This document shows positions 23,585 to 31,935 of a stretch of DNA of 34,152 bases, piece after piece. Under the pieces are notes generated by a model. It had not been told where the DNA came from. It ran no database searches and saw only the letters and a list, made by a program, of their open reading frames with translations. Made by a program: the position numbers and the translations under genes. This DNA is from Verrucomicrobiota bacterium (GTDB taxonomy: Bacteria; Auribacterota; JABMQX01; JAFGEW01). How positions within the stretch are numbered: the stretch's first letter is position 1; each line of letters starts with the position of its first letter. The stretch spans positions 1-34,152 of the forward strand of contig JAFGEW010000004.1 in the NCBI GenBank assembly GCA_016931415.1, in the 5' to 3' direction.

Positions 23585-23960
23585 CCAAGGTAGTCGGAAT
23601 GCAGCCCCCTCGAGGCACGGAGCAGCAAGCGAGCGGGGGCTGAGTTTGGGGCATCGGGGCAAAGGAGTCCCTGCAAAAGCGTGCCTTTGTTCTGTACCCA
23701 GCCGTATCGCCACATCGGGTGTCACCTCGCTCTCAGTCGCTACGGACCCAGCGAGTCATCGAACACCATTCATATGTACACCGGCAGGCGCGCGGCGTCA
23801 AGCCCCGGTCCATGGATGGAAAAGGCTTGTGTGAGGCTGCTGCATTTGGTATCATGATTAGGTTGAGTTCAGAGCAAAGGTTCCGCGGGGGATTCTACAG
23901 AGGCGTGTGTCTCATTCCCGCTGAGGACCGAGTTGGGTCTTTCTCTATCCGTAACCGTGA
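23585..23960 (+). other. Intergenic stretch with one inverted repeat
   Basis: CAGCCCCC (23602-23609) pairs with GGGGGCTG (23635-23642) around a loop that can extend the stem with TCG/CGA. The rest of the gap up to the ribosome binding site of the gene at 23978 shows no supported gene; several frames are open by chance. Confidence 0.55.
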
Positions 23961-23977
23961 GATAAGGGGGTGGAATC

Positions 23978-24712
23978 ATGACGAGAGTGCTGTTGTGTGT
24001 CGCGCTGGCGGCCGTGATCTGCGCACCGTTGACGGCGGAGGCACGGTCCATTCCGGGCGCGCCGAACGAGGTGATGGACCCGTGGTTCATCCAGTACGTC
24101 GAGCAGGGGACCGCAACATGGTACGTCAACGCGCCGACGGGGGGCTTCGTCCCGAACCCGGTCGGCCTTCCGGGCTTCTACTTCGACCCGGGCAGGAATC
24201 CGGGCGACGTGGGCGAACTGCGGACGATCGTCGACGACACGCTGGGGCTGTGGAACCCGGAGTATAGCCAGAAGGAGATCGACATCTTCTTCTATGCGCA
24301 CCTCGACGGCGACGGCTATATCGACGTGCGGTTCGACTGGTGGGATGACCCGAGCCTGCCGCCGCCGTCGAACGATCCGAACGATCCGGGGACGCCGCCG
24401 CCGGACGGCTACAGCCCATGGTACAGGCTGACAGCCGCCGATCTCGGCCCGTTCCGCGTCGCACCCGATCTGGTGCTGCCGGGCGAGGATCCGAGCTGGA
24501 TGGTGCCGTACTCGTTCCATGAGATCTGGGACCACCAGCCGCGCTGGGTGAGCATCGAGATCGTGTGCGGCATCGACCCGGATTCGCAGATCGGCGGCGA
24601 GGCGCTCATCACGGGCGTGGACTTCGAAGCGCAGTGCATCCCCGAGCCGGCGACGCTCAGCGTGCTTGGGCTCGCGGGCATCGCGCTGCTCGCGCGCAGG
24701 CGGAAGGCGTAA
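23978..24712 (+). CDS. PEP-CTERM sorted secreted protein
   Basis: A 244-residue exported protein. It has a Sec signal peptide (1 to about 22, ending TAEA) and a C-terminal PEP-CTERM sorting signal: PEPATLSVLGLAGIALLARR, i.e. the PEP motif, a hydrophobic helix and an Arg cluster. Exosortase recognises such tails in exopolysaccharide-producing bacteria; no exosortase gene is in the window. The body is acidic and rich in Pro, Asp and Trp (FDWWDDPSLPPPSNDPND), without a recognised domain. AAGGGGG at 23964-23970 lies 7 bases before ATG 23978. A strong terminator follows, so it is probably monocistronic. Confidence 0.9.
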   Translation: MTRVLLCVALAAVICAPLTAEARSIPGAPNEVMDPWFIQYVEQGTATWYVNAPTGGFVPNPVGLPGFYFDPGRNPGDVGELRTIVDDTLGLWNPEYSQKEIDIFFYAHLDGDGYIDVRFDWWDDPSLPPPSNDPNDPGTPPPDGYSPWYRLTAADLGPFRVAPDLVLPGEDPSWMVPYSFHEIWDHQPRWVSIEIVCGIDPDSQIGGEALITGVDFEAQCIPEPATLSVLGLAGIALLARRRKA

Positions 24713-24750
24713 GCGCCGCGATGCTGCAGGATAGTCCAGAGAACGCTTGA

Positions 24751-24784
24751 ACCCCCGACGGCCGGAAGGTCGTCGGGGGTTTTC
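24751..24784 (+). terminator. Rho-independent terminator after the PEP-CTERM gene
   Basis: ACCCCCGACG (24751-24760) pairs with CGTCGGGGGT (24771-24780). Inner GCC/GGT pairing around a GGAA loop extends the stem, and TTTT and CTTG follow. This is a textbook intrinsic terminator, 38 bases after the stop. The remaining bases to 24960 hold nothing recognisable. Confidence 0.92.
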
Positions 24785-24960
24785 TTGTGACATCAGGGCG
24801 AGCGGGTTCTGTAACCCAGTTCCCGTGCGGATGAGCAGGAGGCTCCGCGGAATGGATAGAAACGTCAGCAGATAGTGACAAGTGTGACATTTTTATCCAG
24901 GTGGAGGCACGAGCTCAGAGTGCTCAGCCCCCGTAGGTGTCGCTTGACGCAAGGCGAGGC

Positions 24961-27900
24961 TCACTTCGGCAGAAGATCGCGGTAGCCGTAGAAGCCGTGA
25001 GCACCGAGACAGTGGACAAGGTCAATGGCCTCTTTGCGGGCGGCTTGGTTTCCGCTGTCGATCGCAACGCGCAGAAGAGTCTGAACGGAGGATACCCACT
25101 CCCCAACGTGCCAACCCTCTTTGTCGCCGTGGACCATGAGCGTCAGGCACCGCACGGCTTCGGCCGGCATCGTCGGTGCGAGTTTGGCAAGGCTGTCCGC
25201 AACCAGCTCTGCTCGCTCTACGCGACCGGAGACCTCAAGCGCTTCCTCGAGTTGGGCAACGCTCCACGCCTGGTCAAACTTCTCGGAGCTGAACCATAAG
25301 CCAAACGCGGCCATCTCGGCGGTGTACTGGGCCTTGCTCGAGGCCTTCTTGGCCTCGGCGAGGCGATGCTCCCAGAGCAAGGCGAGCCGGTCTTTGACTT
25401 CGGATTCGAGTATCTCATCCTTGCCAAAGACACTGCGGCCAATGAACTCCAATGCATGTGCTCGAAGAGCGTCCGAAGCGTTCCTATAGAAGATCGCGAG
25501 AGGGCTGTCTTGCTCGTCCAGCGAGACCTTGCCTCGCCAACACAGAATCATGAGGTGCTCGGCAAGGCGCTCATCCAGATCCCTTCCTGACCGCTTCTCT
25601 TCGAGGATCGAACGCACATCGCCTGCAGCACGTCGGTACTCGTCTCGCAGGAGATCGATGACGTTCTCATAGGGCCATGAGGACAACACGTAGGCGTTCC
25701 AAGCCGCATCGCGGAACTCGCACAGATCGTCTTCGGCCGGGAAGATCCTGCGCACATTCCCCGTCGCCCACGTGCTGTCGAGAGAGACGAGATACGGGAA
25801 CCACGCGCCGTAGATGTACCGTATCGCCAGCGCGGGTTCCTTTGCCACGTCAAGGTGCTCGTCCAGGACATCACGGACTTCGGGCATCAGATCGAAGCCC
25901 ACCAATGGCGATCCTCCCTCACCGGCCGTCGTCTCCGCATGGCGTCTCACCCACAGCGCGTAGCGAACGACAGCGTGCATGGCCCGGCCGCGGATGGTGT
26001 TGGTCGCCGAATCCTCTGGGGCCATCCCTATGCCCCTCTGTCGGGCCTCGTCCGCGGTAGTCGGCTCAGGATCATGCGTGAGAGCCAGGATCACCTTCCA
26101 CACGTCGTCGCGCAGCCCAAAAGGAATGCCGCCGTCCTCCGTCTCAAAGGCCTTGGACACAAGGTCTGCTACTGCCTGACGCGCCCACCCCCATGTGACC
26201 GACCTGCGCTCGTCATCGCCGACGTCGGGGAGTGAAAGCTCTCTCGTCTCCTCCGCAGCCCAAAGACAGAGCTGAAGAACCGGCGACCAGTCGAAGGCAC
26301 GCTTCTCGCCAACAGCGGTGCGGAAGCCGTGGAGGAGAGAACTCAGGTAGGCAGGATACGTCCCCGTGAAGAGCAGGGCGGCGGCGGCAAAACGGCTCGG
26401 CTCTCTGGTCGCGGCGTCCCCGAGAGCGCCTGCCAGCCGGCTCACCGACTCACGCAGGAAGTTCTGTGGGCGCCATTCTCTGAGAAAGCGTGCCACATCT
26501 TCGACGGGCATTGCCAGTAGCTCGTCGACGCTTTTCGGACTCGGGGGCGGGCCGCTCCAGACATCTAGTCGGACCTTGGACCTCTTGCCGAACTCAGATT
26601 CAAGCTCGTCCAGTCTGGCCTTCGCCTGTGGCGGCAGATGCTCCCTGATGGCGGAGAGCCTGTCCCGCTGCGAGAGCCTCAGATCGCGTGCTCCCTCGGG
26701 GTTCCTGCAGAAGGGCGGGCCCTTCTCGATGAGACCGAGCAACCGCGTCTGCTGCTCGGCGGGGAGTTGGGCGAAGCAGTCCCGAGCCAGCTCGTCGTAC
26801 TCCTCCACCGTCTCCGGCGGGTAGAGCACATTCTCGCCGATAAGGCGCTCGCCAACAAGCGACGGATCAGCAGCGGGGAACACCCGGAGCAGATAGAGCG
26901 CTATGCGGCGGAACACGGGCCAGCGCCGCTCCTCGAGCGCCTCGACGATGACCCGTATCCGCGCCGGGTCAGCGTCGACGAGCTGCTTGGCTGAGTCGCG
27001 GACAGCCGTGACAAGGACATCCTTCACGCCAAAGCGGTGGAAGCTGTAGTCGCCGATTGACTCGCGCCAGTATCTCGATCCGTCCCTGTCCTTGTCGGGG
27101 TACCTGCCGCCCGCTGCAATCGTCACAGCGTCGTCGAGCAGGTCGCACAAAAGCTCCAGTGCTTTCTCGCGGCCTGCCTCGACGAGTTTCGGCAGATGCT
27201 GCTCGACGATCTTCTCGTAGTCATAGACACTGAGCCGTGGCTGCGGTTCGTCTACCGAATCCGGAGCATTCTCGTCACGCCGGGGAGCTAGGAGGGAATG
27301 TGCGAGCGTCAATGACGCATCGACCTGCCCGCCCGTCGCAAGGTAGCTGATGACTGCTCCCATTCTCGCTGGGAGACGGAAGTAGAGGTAGTCCTGCTCC
27401 GAGACCCACACGGCCTCCTGGCGTGCCCATTCCGCGACCCGGTCAACGGGTAGGTAGAGCACGGCTTCCGCCAGATCCTCCCGAACAATCGGGTTGTCAG
27501 TCCCGGACTGCTGTATGCCGAGAACCACTTTCATCACTCTCTCGCAGAGCTCGGGCCGACCCAGCTTCGCCATGCGCACGAGATACTGCGATTGCGGCCA
27601 GGGTTCCCAGAACTGCCGACCCTCTTCGTCTGCGGACACCAGACCGGGCGGGTACGTGAACAGGTCGGCTTTGTACAGAGGCTCCAGCCACGTCGCGTCG
27701 GCCTTGCTGAAAAAGTGCTGCTGCACTATCCAGTGAACGGGCACCTTCTTCTTGAGTTCTTTCGCGTCGTCTTCCGTCGGTGCCTCCTTCTTGAGGAGCC
27801 CATCCAGAAACTGAAGGAAAACCAGAAACCTGGTCTCTGCTCTGGAGAGCAGCAGGTGCAGGACCTCACTGTACCTCTCCCAATCGGTGCAGAACCTCGC

Positions 27901-28482
27901 GTCAAGGGGCCGAGGAGGCTCGGATGAGTTGCGGTGCGCCTCCATGTGGAGGGTCAGTAGAGACCAGAATTCGGCATCCCCATCATCGCCAATCCCCAAC
28001 TCTGAGAGGATCGCATGTATCTTGCTCTTCCTACCATCCTGCGCCTTCTTGCTCGGCTTGTTCTTGCGAGCGGAAGTGCCCCGCAACGTGTTGGGCAGCG
28101 TGGACAAGACGTCGAGCAGGCCGCAGTCGGTCTCGCGCCAGAGGTGACCAACCACATGGCGAACCGCCGCGAGCGAGTGTGGCACGCTCATGAGGTAGCA
28201 CGCGTCCTTGTAGAAGGCTGCCGGACCTGGACCTACCAGCCTGCCAAGCCGCTCGTAGATGTCGCGCTGCAATGGCCTGTCGAACTTGAATGGCTGTGGA
28301 CCCGGGCAGGGGGGATCCGGCAGGGCTGCGTCCTTCATGCCCCCGGCCGCCCGATCTTCCTTATCGTGTGTCACTCCCGCTGTCTCCTCGATGATTGCGG
28401 TAGCCTCGCCGCCTCCGAGATCCCCAGGGGAATGCTGTCCCGGGCCAGGACCTTCGGCGTGGGCTCCGCAGTTGTCTTTCAC
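24961..28482 (-). CDS. Very large all-helical protein of unknown function
   Basis: Up to 1173 residues from GTG 28482; ATG 28338 (1125 aa) is an equally likely start, as neither has a clear ribosome binding site and the first 48 residues are low in complexity. No signal peptide, membrane segment, P-loop or nuclease motif is visible. The sequence is almost entirely amphipathic helix with HEAT/ARM-like periodicity. Recurrent-looking blocks are LVGPGPAAFYKDACYLM near the N-terminus and, near the C-terminus, AIRYIYGAWFPYL, SSWPYENVIDLL, LAEHLMILCWRGKV and ALEFIGRSVFG. From memory, similar blocks occur in uncharacterised giant bacterial proteins and in C-terminal halves of STAND-like proteins; that link is unverified. 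It stands alone, and its codon use looks somewhat less GC-rich by eye than its neighbours. Confidence 0.75.
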   Translation of the reverse strand: MKDNCGAHAEGPGPGQHSPGDLGGGEATAIIEETAGVTHDKEDRAAGGMKDAALPDPPCPGPQPFKFDRPLQRDIYERLGRLVGPGPAAFYKDACYLMSVPHSLAAVRHVVGHLWRETDCGLLDVLSTLPNTLRGTSARKNKPSKKAQDGRKSKIHAILSELGIGDDGDAEFWSLLTLHMEAHRNSSEPPRPLDARFCTDWERYSEVLHLLLSRAETRFLVFLQFLDGLLKKEAPTEDDAKELKKKVPVHWIVQQHFFSKADATWLEPLYKADLFTYPPGLVSADEEGRQFWEPWPQSQYLVRMAKLGRPELCERVMKVVLGIQQSGTDNPIVREDLAEAVLYLPVDRVAEWARQEAVWVSEQDYLYFRLPARMGAVISYLATGGQVDASLTLAHSLLAPRRDENAPDSVDEPQPRLSVYDYEKIVEQHLPKLVEAGREKALELLCDLLDDAVTIAAGGRYPDKDRDGSRYWRESIGDYSFHRFGVKDVLVTAVRDSAKQLVDADPARIRVIVEALEERRWPVFRRIALYLLRVFPAADPSLVGERLIGENVLYPPETVEEYDELARDCFAQLPAEQQTRLLGLIEKGPPFCRNPEGARDLRLSQRDRLSAIREHLPPQAKARLDELESEFGKRSKVRLDVWSGPPPSPKSVDELLAMPVEDVARFLREWRPQNFLRESVSRLAGALGDAATREPSRFAAAALLFTGTYPAYLSSLLHGFRTAVGEKRAFDWSPVLQLCLWAAEETRELSLPDVGDDERRSVTWGWARQAVADLVSKAFETEDGGIPFGLRDDVWKVILALTHDPEPTTADEARQRGIGMAPEDSATNTIRGRAMHAVVRYALWVRRHAETTAGEGGSPLVGFDLMPEVRDVLDEHLDVAKEPALAIRYIYGAWFPYLVSLDSTWATGNVRRIFPAEDDLCEFRDAAWNAYVLSSWPYENVIDLLRDEYRRAAGDVRSILEEKRSGRDLDERLAEHLMILCWRGKVSLDEQDSPLAIFYRNASDALRAHALEFIGRSVFGKDEILESEVKDRLALLWEHRLAEAKKASSKAQYTAEMAAFGLWFSSEKFDQAWSVAQLEEALEVSGRVERAELVADSLAKLAPTMPAEAVRCLTLMVHGDKEGWHVGEWVSSVQTLLRVAIDSGNQAARKEAIDLVHCLGAHGFYGYRDLLPK

Positions 28483-28500
28483 TTGTCGTGTTGTCGGAGC

Positions 28501-28530
28501 AGTATTGCCTCAGACGAACAACCGTGTCAA
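28501..28530 (-). promoter_or_regulatory. Candidate promoter for the large helical protein
   Basis: On the minus strand a perfect TTGACA (28530-28525), an 18-base spacer and AATACT (28506-28501). A start near 28494 would leave only about 11 bases before GTG 28482 but about 155 before ATG 28338, which slightly favours the shorter protein. Confidence 0.5.
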
Positions 28531-28612
28531 GCGAAAATGAAGTGAATACGTTTCCTGATCGGGGCCGCGGACATCTGGCGGTGAACGCTCCCTGAGCCCG
28601 GGTCTGCCCAGT

Positions 28613-29428
28613 CTATAGGCGCCGCCTGAGCGCCGATTGGGAGACCAGGGCGTCCTGGAGCAGCTCGGCGTTCTGTTTGAGCATGTCGGGGTGGTCGCGG
28701 GTGAAGACGCCGATGCAGACGGCGTCGTTGGGGCGCATGGTGGCGGCGACGTGGCGCAGCGCGGCGGCGGGGTCGTTGCGGCCGGCGGCCATGACTTTGT
28801 AGTGGATGGCGGGGCGCGAGAGCGTCGGGATCAGCGCGGTCATGGCGCGGCGGTCGTCGTCGCTGAAACACTCCTCCACGCCGGAGACGTGCTCGGCGCG
28901 TTCGTCGCGGCGGTCGGGGTTGTAGTACGAACACATGTAGTAGTCGAGGTCGAGGTTGGACTCGGCCCAGCGGATGACGTCGGGGTTGTGGGCGGCGATG
29001 CCGGCGAGCATGCCCTTGTCCCTGATCATCTGCACGATGGCCGGGATCTCGTCGAGGCGGTGCTGGGCGAAGAGGAAGTCCATCAAGCCGCCGTGGATGT
29101 GGCACGCGGTGGCGCGGGCGGCGGCGGCGCGGTTGACGCACATGGCGTGGTCGCCGACCTCGGGGCACGTCTGAGCGAACCACTGCAGGGCGCCGCCCTC
29201 GTCCCAGTACTCGAGAAGCAGGCGGATGATGTGGTAGTCGGTGCGCGCGAGGATTGTGTTGATGCCGAGCGATTCGGCCTCGCGCATGGTGCGCTTGATG
29301 CGGTCGGTGGTGTAGTAGCGGCGCATGGCGTGGTCGGCGTTGGTGCTCTGGTGCGAGAAGCCGCTGAACGGATTGCTGCCGAGGATGAGACGGCTGAGCC
29401 GGACGGTGCCGAAGGTGACGGTGTCCAT
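28613..29428 (-). CDS. TIM-barrel-like protein, possibly aldo/keto-reductase-related
   Basis: A 271-residue soluble protein from ATG 29428, with AGGAG about 9 bases upstream. The longer open frame covers repeat DNA and is rejected. The pattern of alternating strands and helices suggests a TIM barrel. An N-terminal VRLSRLILGSNPFSG is followed by TMREAESLGINTILARTDYH, then CHIHGGLMDFLF, GMLAGIAAHNPDVIRWAESN, LDYYMCSYYNPD, and a late IHYKVMAAGRNDP strand-loop. NPFSG near the start and the MAAGR segment near the end resemble positions that bind phosphate or cofactor in aldo/keto-reductase-like barrels. The usual catalytic Asp-Tyr-Lys-His set is not obvious. Function unknown; a carbohydrate-related enzyme is a guess. 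Confidence 0.68.
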   Translation of the reverse strand: MDTVTFGTVRLSRLILGSNPFSGFSHQSTNADHAMRRYYTTDRIKRTMREAESLGINTILARTDYHIIRLLLEYWDEGGALQWFAQTCPEVGDHAMCVNRAAAARATACHIHGGLMDFLFAQHRLDEIPAIVQMIRDKGMLAGIAAHNPDVIRWAESNLDLDYYMCSYYNPDRRDERAEHVSGVEECFSDDDRRAMTALIPTLSRPAIHYKVMAAGRNDPAAALRHVAATMRPNDAVCIGVFTRDHPDMLKQNAELLQDALVSQSALRRRL

Positions 29429-29516
29429 GGGTGCATGCTCCTGTGAATGCCGCAGCATGATACTCGCCCGGCGGAGTTCTGGCCAGGGCGCAACGGGCCT
29501 GCTGAGAAAGCCCCCC

Positions 29517-29650
29517 AGCGGCGCAATGAGCGGCGCAATGAGCGGCGCCATATGAGTCGCCGTAAGCGTCAAACTGACATCCTGCCCCTTCGAGGCAGAT
29601 CTCCCCTCGATTCCTCCCGCGATCGGTTCTCCAATAGGCCCCAATAGGCC
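29517..29650 (+). repeat. Short tandem repeats in the 29429-29862 gap
   Basis: AGCGGCGCAATG is repeated with a 12-bp period at 29517, 29529 and 29541 (the last partial). A separate 10-bp unit, CCAATAGGCC, is repeated at 29631 and 29641. Neither resembles the hairpin modules elsewhere. Apart from these and the promoter at 29695, the gap holds no supported gene. Confidence 0.7.
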
Positions 29651-29694
29651 CCAACGACGGTGGCGAGGAGCCGGACCGGGGTGAGCGCAAGGCA

Positions 29695-29724
29695 TTGACT
29701 TCCATGGAGGGGTCATGCTATGAT
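29695..29724 (+). promoter_or_regulatory. Sigma70 promoter with extended -10 for the propeller gene
   Basis: TTGACT (29695-29700), an 18-base spacer and TATGAT (29719-29724), with TGC directly before the -10. The leader to ATG 29863 would be about 130 bases. Confidence 0.65.
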
Positions 29725-29862
29725 GGTGTCCGTTGGGTAATCCGAAGCAGAGGATGGCGTGCGGCATGGCACCCTACTCCCATCTTGTGGCACCGCGATG
29801 AGGGGACCGCCCACGGCCGCCGTTCGTGTCATTGCCTGAGTTGACAATGGAGGTCTGCGCCA

Positions 29863-31356
29863 ATGAAACCACTCACAGCCCGAACCATTCTGTCTGCTCT
29901 GGTCCTCGTCCTGCTCGTTGCGCCGTGCGCGATGGCGGGGGAACCAGGCGAAGTCAAGTACGAGCTGCGCGTCAGCTATGGGCCGGTCGTTGGGCTGCAT
30001 GCGCCAGCGATGGCGGCGAGCAACACGGTCTACACCGGGGGCGACGACGGTAAGGTGTACGCGGTCAGCCCTGACGGGACGCTCAAGTGGGTGTTCGACG
30101 CCGGAAGCCCGGTGACCACGTCGGCAGCCGTGTACTACAGCCCGGATGGGGCGAACGTGCAGTACAACGGGCGCGTGTACGTCGGGCTGGAGGACGGCCG
30201 CGTGCTCTGCATCGGGTCCGCGGGGATCCTGCGATGGGAGTTCGACGCCGGGAGCCCGGTCACGGCGCCGCCGGCGCTCGCGGCCGACGGGACGATCTAC
30301 GTGGGCACGGAGACGACGATGCTGATCGCCATCAACCCGGACGGGACGTTCAAATGGCAGAGTCGCCTGGGGATTGAGGGCGGTATGCATGGCCCCGTGG
30401 TGGCGCCGGACGGGACGATCGTGTGTGGGCTGGAGTCGTCGCAGTCCATCTGGGCGGTCAACCCCGACGGGACGTTCAAGTGGGGACGCAGCGTGCTGGG
30501 CGGCGTGCATACAGCGGCGGCCATCGCGCGCGACGGCTCGATCTACTTCGGCGGCGTCTGGCGCCTGCACGCGCTGTGGCCCGACGGGCAGACGCGTTGG
30601 GAGCTCTATCTGGGCGAAGGCGCCACGGTCAGGCAGCCGCCGGTGATCGGGGATCAGGGCACGATCTATGTGGCGGCCGAGCGGCTCTTTGCCGTCAATC
30701 CCGACGGCACCCCGAGGTGGACTTTCATGAATGATGAAGGTGCATTCCCGGAGGTGTATGCGGCGGCGGCGGTGGATTCGGCCGGGATGATCTACGCCGC
30801 GGCGCACGATGGCTCCATCTACTGCGTCGAGCCCGGCGGGGCGCAGGTGTGGCGCACGGACACGGGAAGCCAGCATCTGCAGTCGCCCGTGATCGGCAGC
30901 GATGGGCTTGTCTACTTCGTTGACTACTATAAGGTGCGTGCGATCTACACCGGCGCGATCGGGCCGTTCGACAGCGCGTGGCCCATGTACCGCTGCACGT
31001 GGGCGTGCAGCGCACGGCTCGACAAGTACTGGTACATGATGATCGACATCAAGCAGCTCCTGACCTACGTGCGGGCAAGCAACCTGCAGAAGGGAACGAA
31101 GCGCAGCCTGGTCGCCAAGCTGGAGCCGGCGCTGGATGCCATCGAGCGCGGCCGGATCAACGTAGCCCTCAATAAAACGCGCGCGTTCATCAACGAGGTG
31201 AAGGCGCAGAGCGGCAAGAAGATCAACCCGGAGATCGCGGGCGTGCTGCTGCAGGAGGCGCGGCAGATTCTCGTGACGTATGGCGCCATGAGCCCGGACC
31301 AGGGCGCTGTCTCCAAACCTGCGGCTACGAAGCGCACGCCGCGCAAGCGACGCTGA
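29863..31356 (+). CDS. Secreted PQQ-like beta-propeller with FIMAH-like C-terminal domain
   Basis: A 497-residue exported protein; GGAGGT at 29848-29853 lies 9 bases before ATG 29863. The signal peptide covers residues 1-25 (ending CAMA). Residues about 45-365 form seven or eight PQQ/WD-like blades, each with a strand pattern such as DGKVYAVSPDGTLKWVFDAG or DGTIYVG..... Trp and Gly positions recur at about 40-residue spacing. No PQQ-coordinating or dehydrogenase residues are apparent, so a binding or structural role is likely. Residues about 390-465 are helical and resemble the FIMAH domain (TKRSLVAKLEPALDAIERG, then ALNKTRAFINEVKAQSGKKI). The end is Lys/Arg-rich. A long repeat follows the stop. 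Confidence 0.85.
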   Translation: MKPLTARTILSALVLVLLVAPCAMAGEPGEVKYELRVSYGPVVGLHAPAMAASNTVYTGGDDGKVYAVSPDGTLKWVFDAGSPVTTSAAVYYSPDGANVQYNGRVYVGLEDGRVLCIGSAGILRWEFDAGSPVTAPPALAADGTIYVGTETTMLIAINPDGTFKWQSRLGIEGGMHGPVVAPDGTIVCGLESSQSIWAVNPDGTFKWGRSVLGGVHTAAAIARDGSIYFGGVWRLHALWPDGQTRWELYLGEGATVRQPPVIGDQGTIYVAAERLFAVNPDGTPRWTFMNDEGAFPEVYAAAAVDSAGMIYAAAHDGSIYCVEPGGAQVWRTDTGSQHLQSPVIGSDGLVYFVDYYKVRAIYTGAIGPFDSAWPMYRCTWACSARLDKYWYMMIDIKQLLTYVRASNLQKGTKRSLVAKLEPALDAIERGRINVALNKTRAFINEVKAQSGKKINPEIAGVLLQEARQILVTYGAMSPDQGAVSKPAATKRTPRKRR

Positions 31357-31378
31357 GCGGGAAGGATGAAGGCTGGAC

Positions 31379-31607
31379 GAGGATCTCGCGCAGAGGAGGG
31401 GGAAGGAGATAACCACGGAGGGCACGGGGGACACGGAGGGACCGGAGGGTTTCTCGCAGAGGCGCAGGGGACGCAGAGGGGGACTCGCACGAGGACGTGG
31501 AGTTGCAGGTCCTTGTTTTCCGGGTGTAGCGCCGGCATCTTGCCGGCTGTCGCGGCGGCATCTTGCCGACGCGTTGATATGGACGCACGGGCAGGATGCC
31601 CGTGCTA
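31379..31607 (+). repeat. 229-bp direct repeat, copy 1 (left flank of AbiE-like pair)
   Basis: Matches 33923-34152 in direct orientation with about nine substitutions and one single-base indel (roughly 95% identity). It contains a CCACGGAGGGCACGG-type block, a CGCAGAGG block, and three hairpins with five-base loops. The second copy runs off the window edge, so the full length is unknown. Confidence 0.92.
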
Positions 31608-31884
31608 CGGGAGACGGAAGGAGCGAGGAGAAACGGAGCGAAAAATAGGTACAGGCACCTCCGTGAGGACACGGATATTCCAGTCCCTATTTTTCGCGTT
31701 GATATTCACCTGAGGGCAGGATGCCCTCAGGACAGCCACCAAGATGGTGGCGCTACGTAGGAGACGCGGAGCGAAAAATAGGTACAGGCACCTCCGTGCA
31801 GACACGGGTATTCCTGTCCCTATTTTCCGCGTTGGTATTCTCCTGAGGGCAGGATGCCCTCAGGACAGCCGGCGGGACGCCGGC
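31531..31884 (+). repeat. Cluster of hairpins with conserved five-base loop and covarying stems
   Basis: Seven hairpins, arms in order: GCCGGC-ATCTT-GCCGGC (31531-31547), CGCGGCGGC-ATCTT-GCCGACGCG (31551-31573), GCACGGGC-AGGAT-GCCCGTGC (31585-31605), CCTGAGGGC-AGGAT-GCCCTCAGG (31709-31731), GCCACC-AAGAT-GGTGGC (31735-31751), the CCTGAGGGC form again (31842-31864), and GCCGGC-GGGAC-GCCGGC (31868-31884). Loops on one strand or the other fit RRGAY. Several are followed by a GCTAC- or GGTAC-like tail. No gene lies in 31357-31935. Confidence 0.85.
31634..31870 (+). repeat. 133-bp tandem repeat with AAAAATAGG hairpin (2 copies)
   Basis: Copies begin at 31634 and 31767 (period 133). Each opens with GCGAAAAATAGGTACAGGCA and about 40 bases later reads CCCTATTTTTCGC (or CCCTATTTTCCGC), an inverted match of 12-13 bp. 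The hairpin with its T-run could also act as a terminator in either direction. The CCTGAGGGC-AGGAT hairpin closes each copy. Confidence 0.88.
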
Positions 31885-31935
31885 GGTACACACGCTCTGT
31901 CGTGCACGAGGGCGTTGGCACGATGACGGCATCGT

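Noticed and set aside
29429-29767. N-terminal extension of the TIM-barrel-like protein
   Set aside because: It covers the 12-bp and 10-bp tandem repeats and the promoter of the divergent gene. AGGAG precedes ATG 29428.
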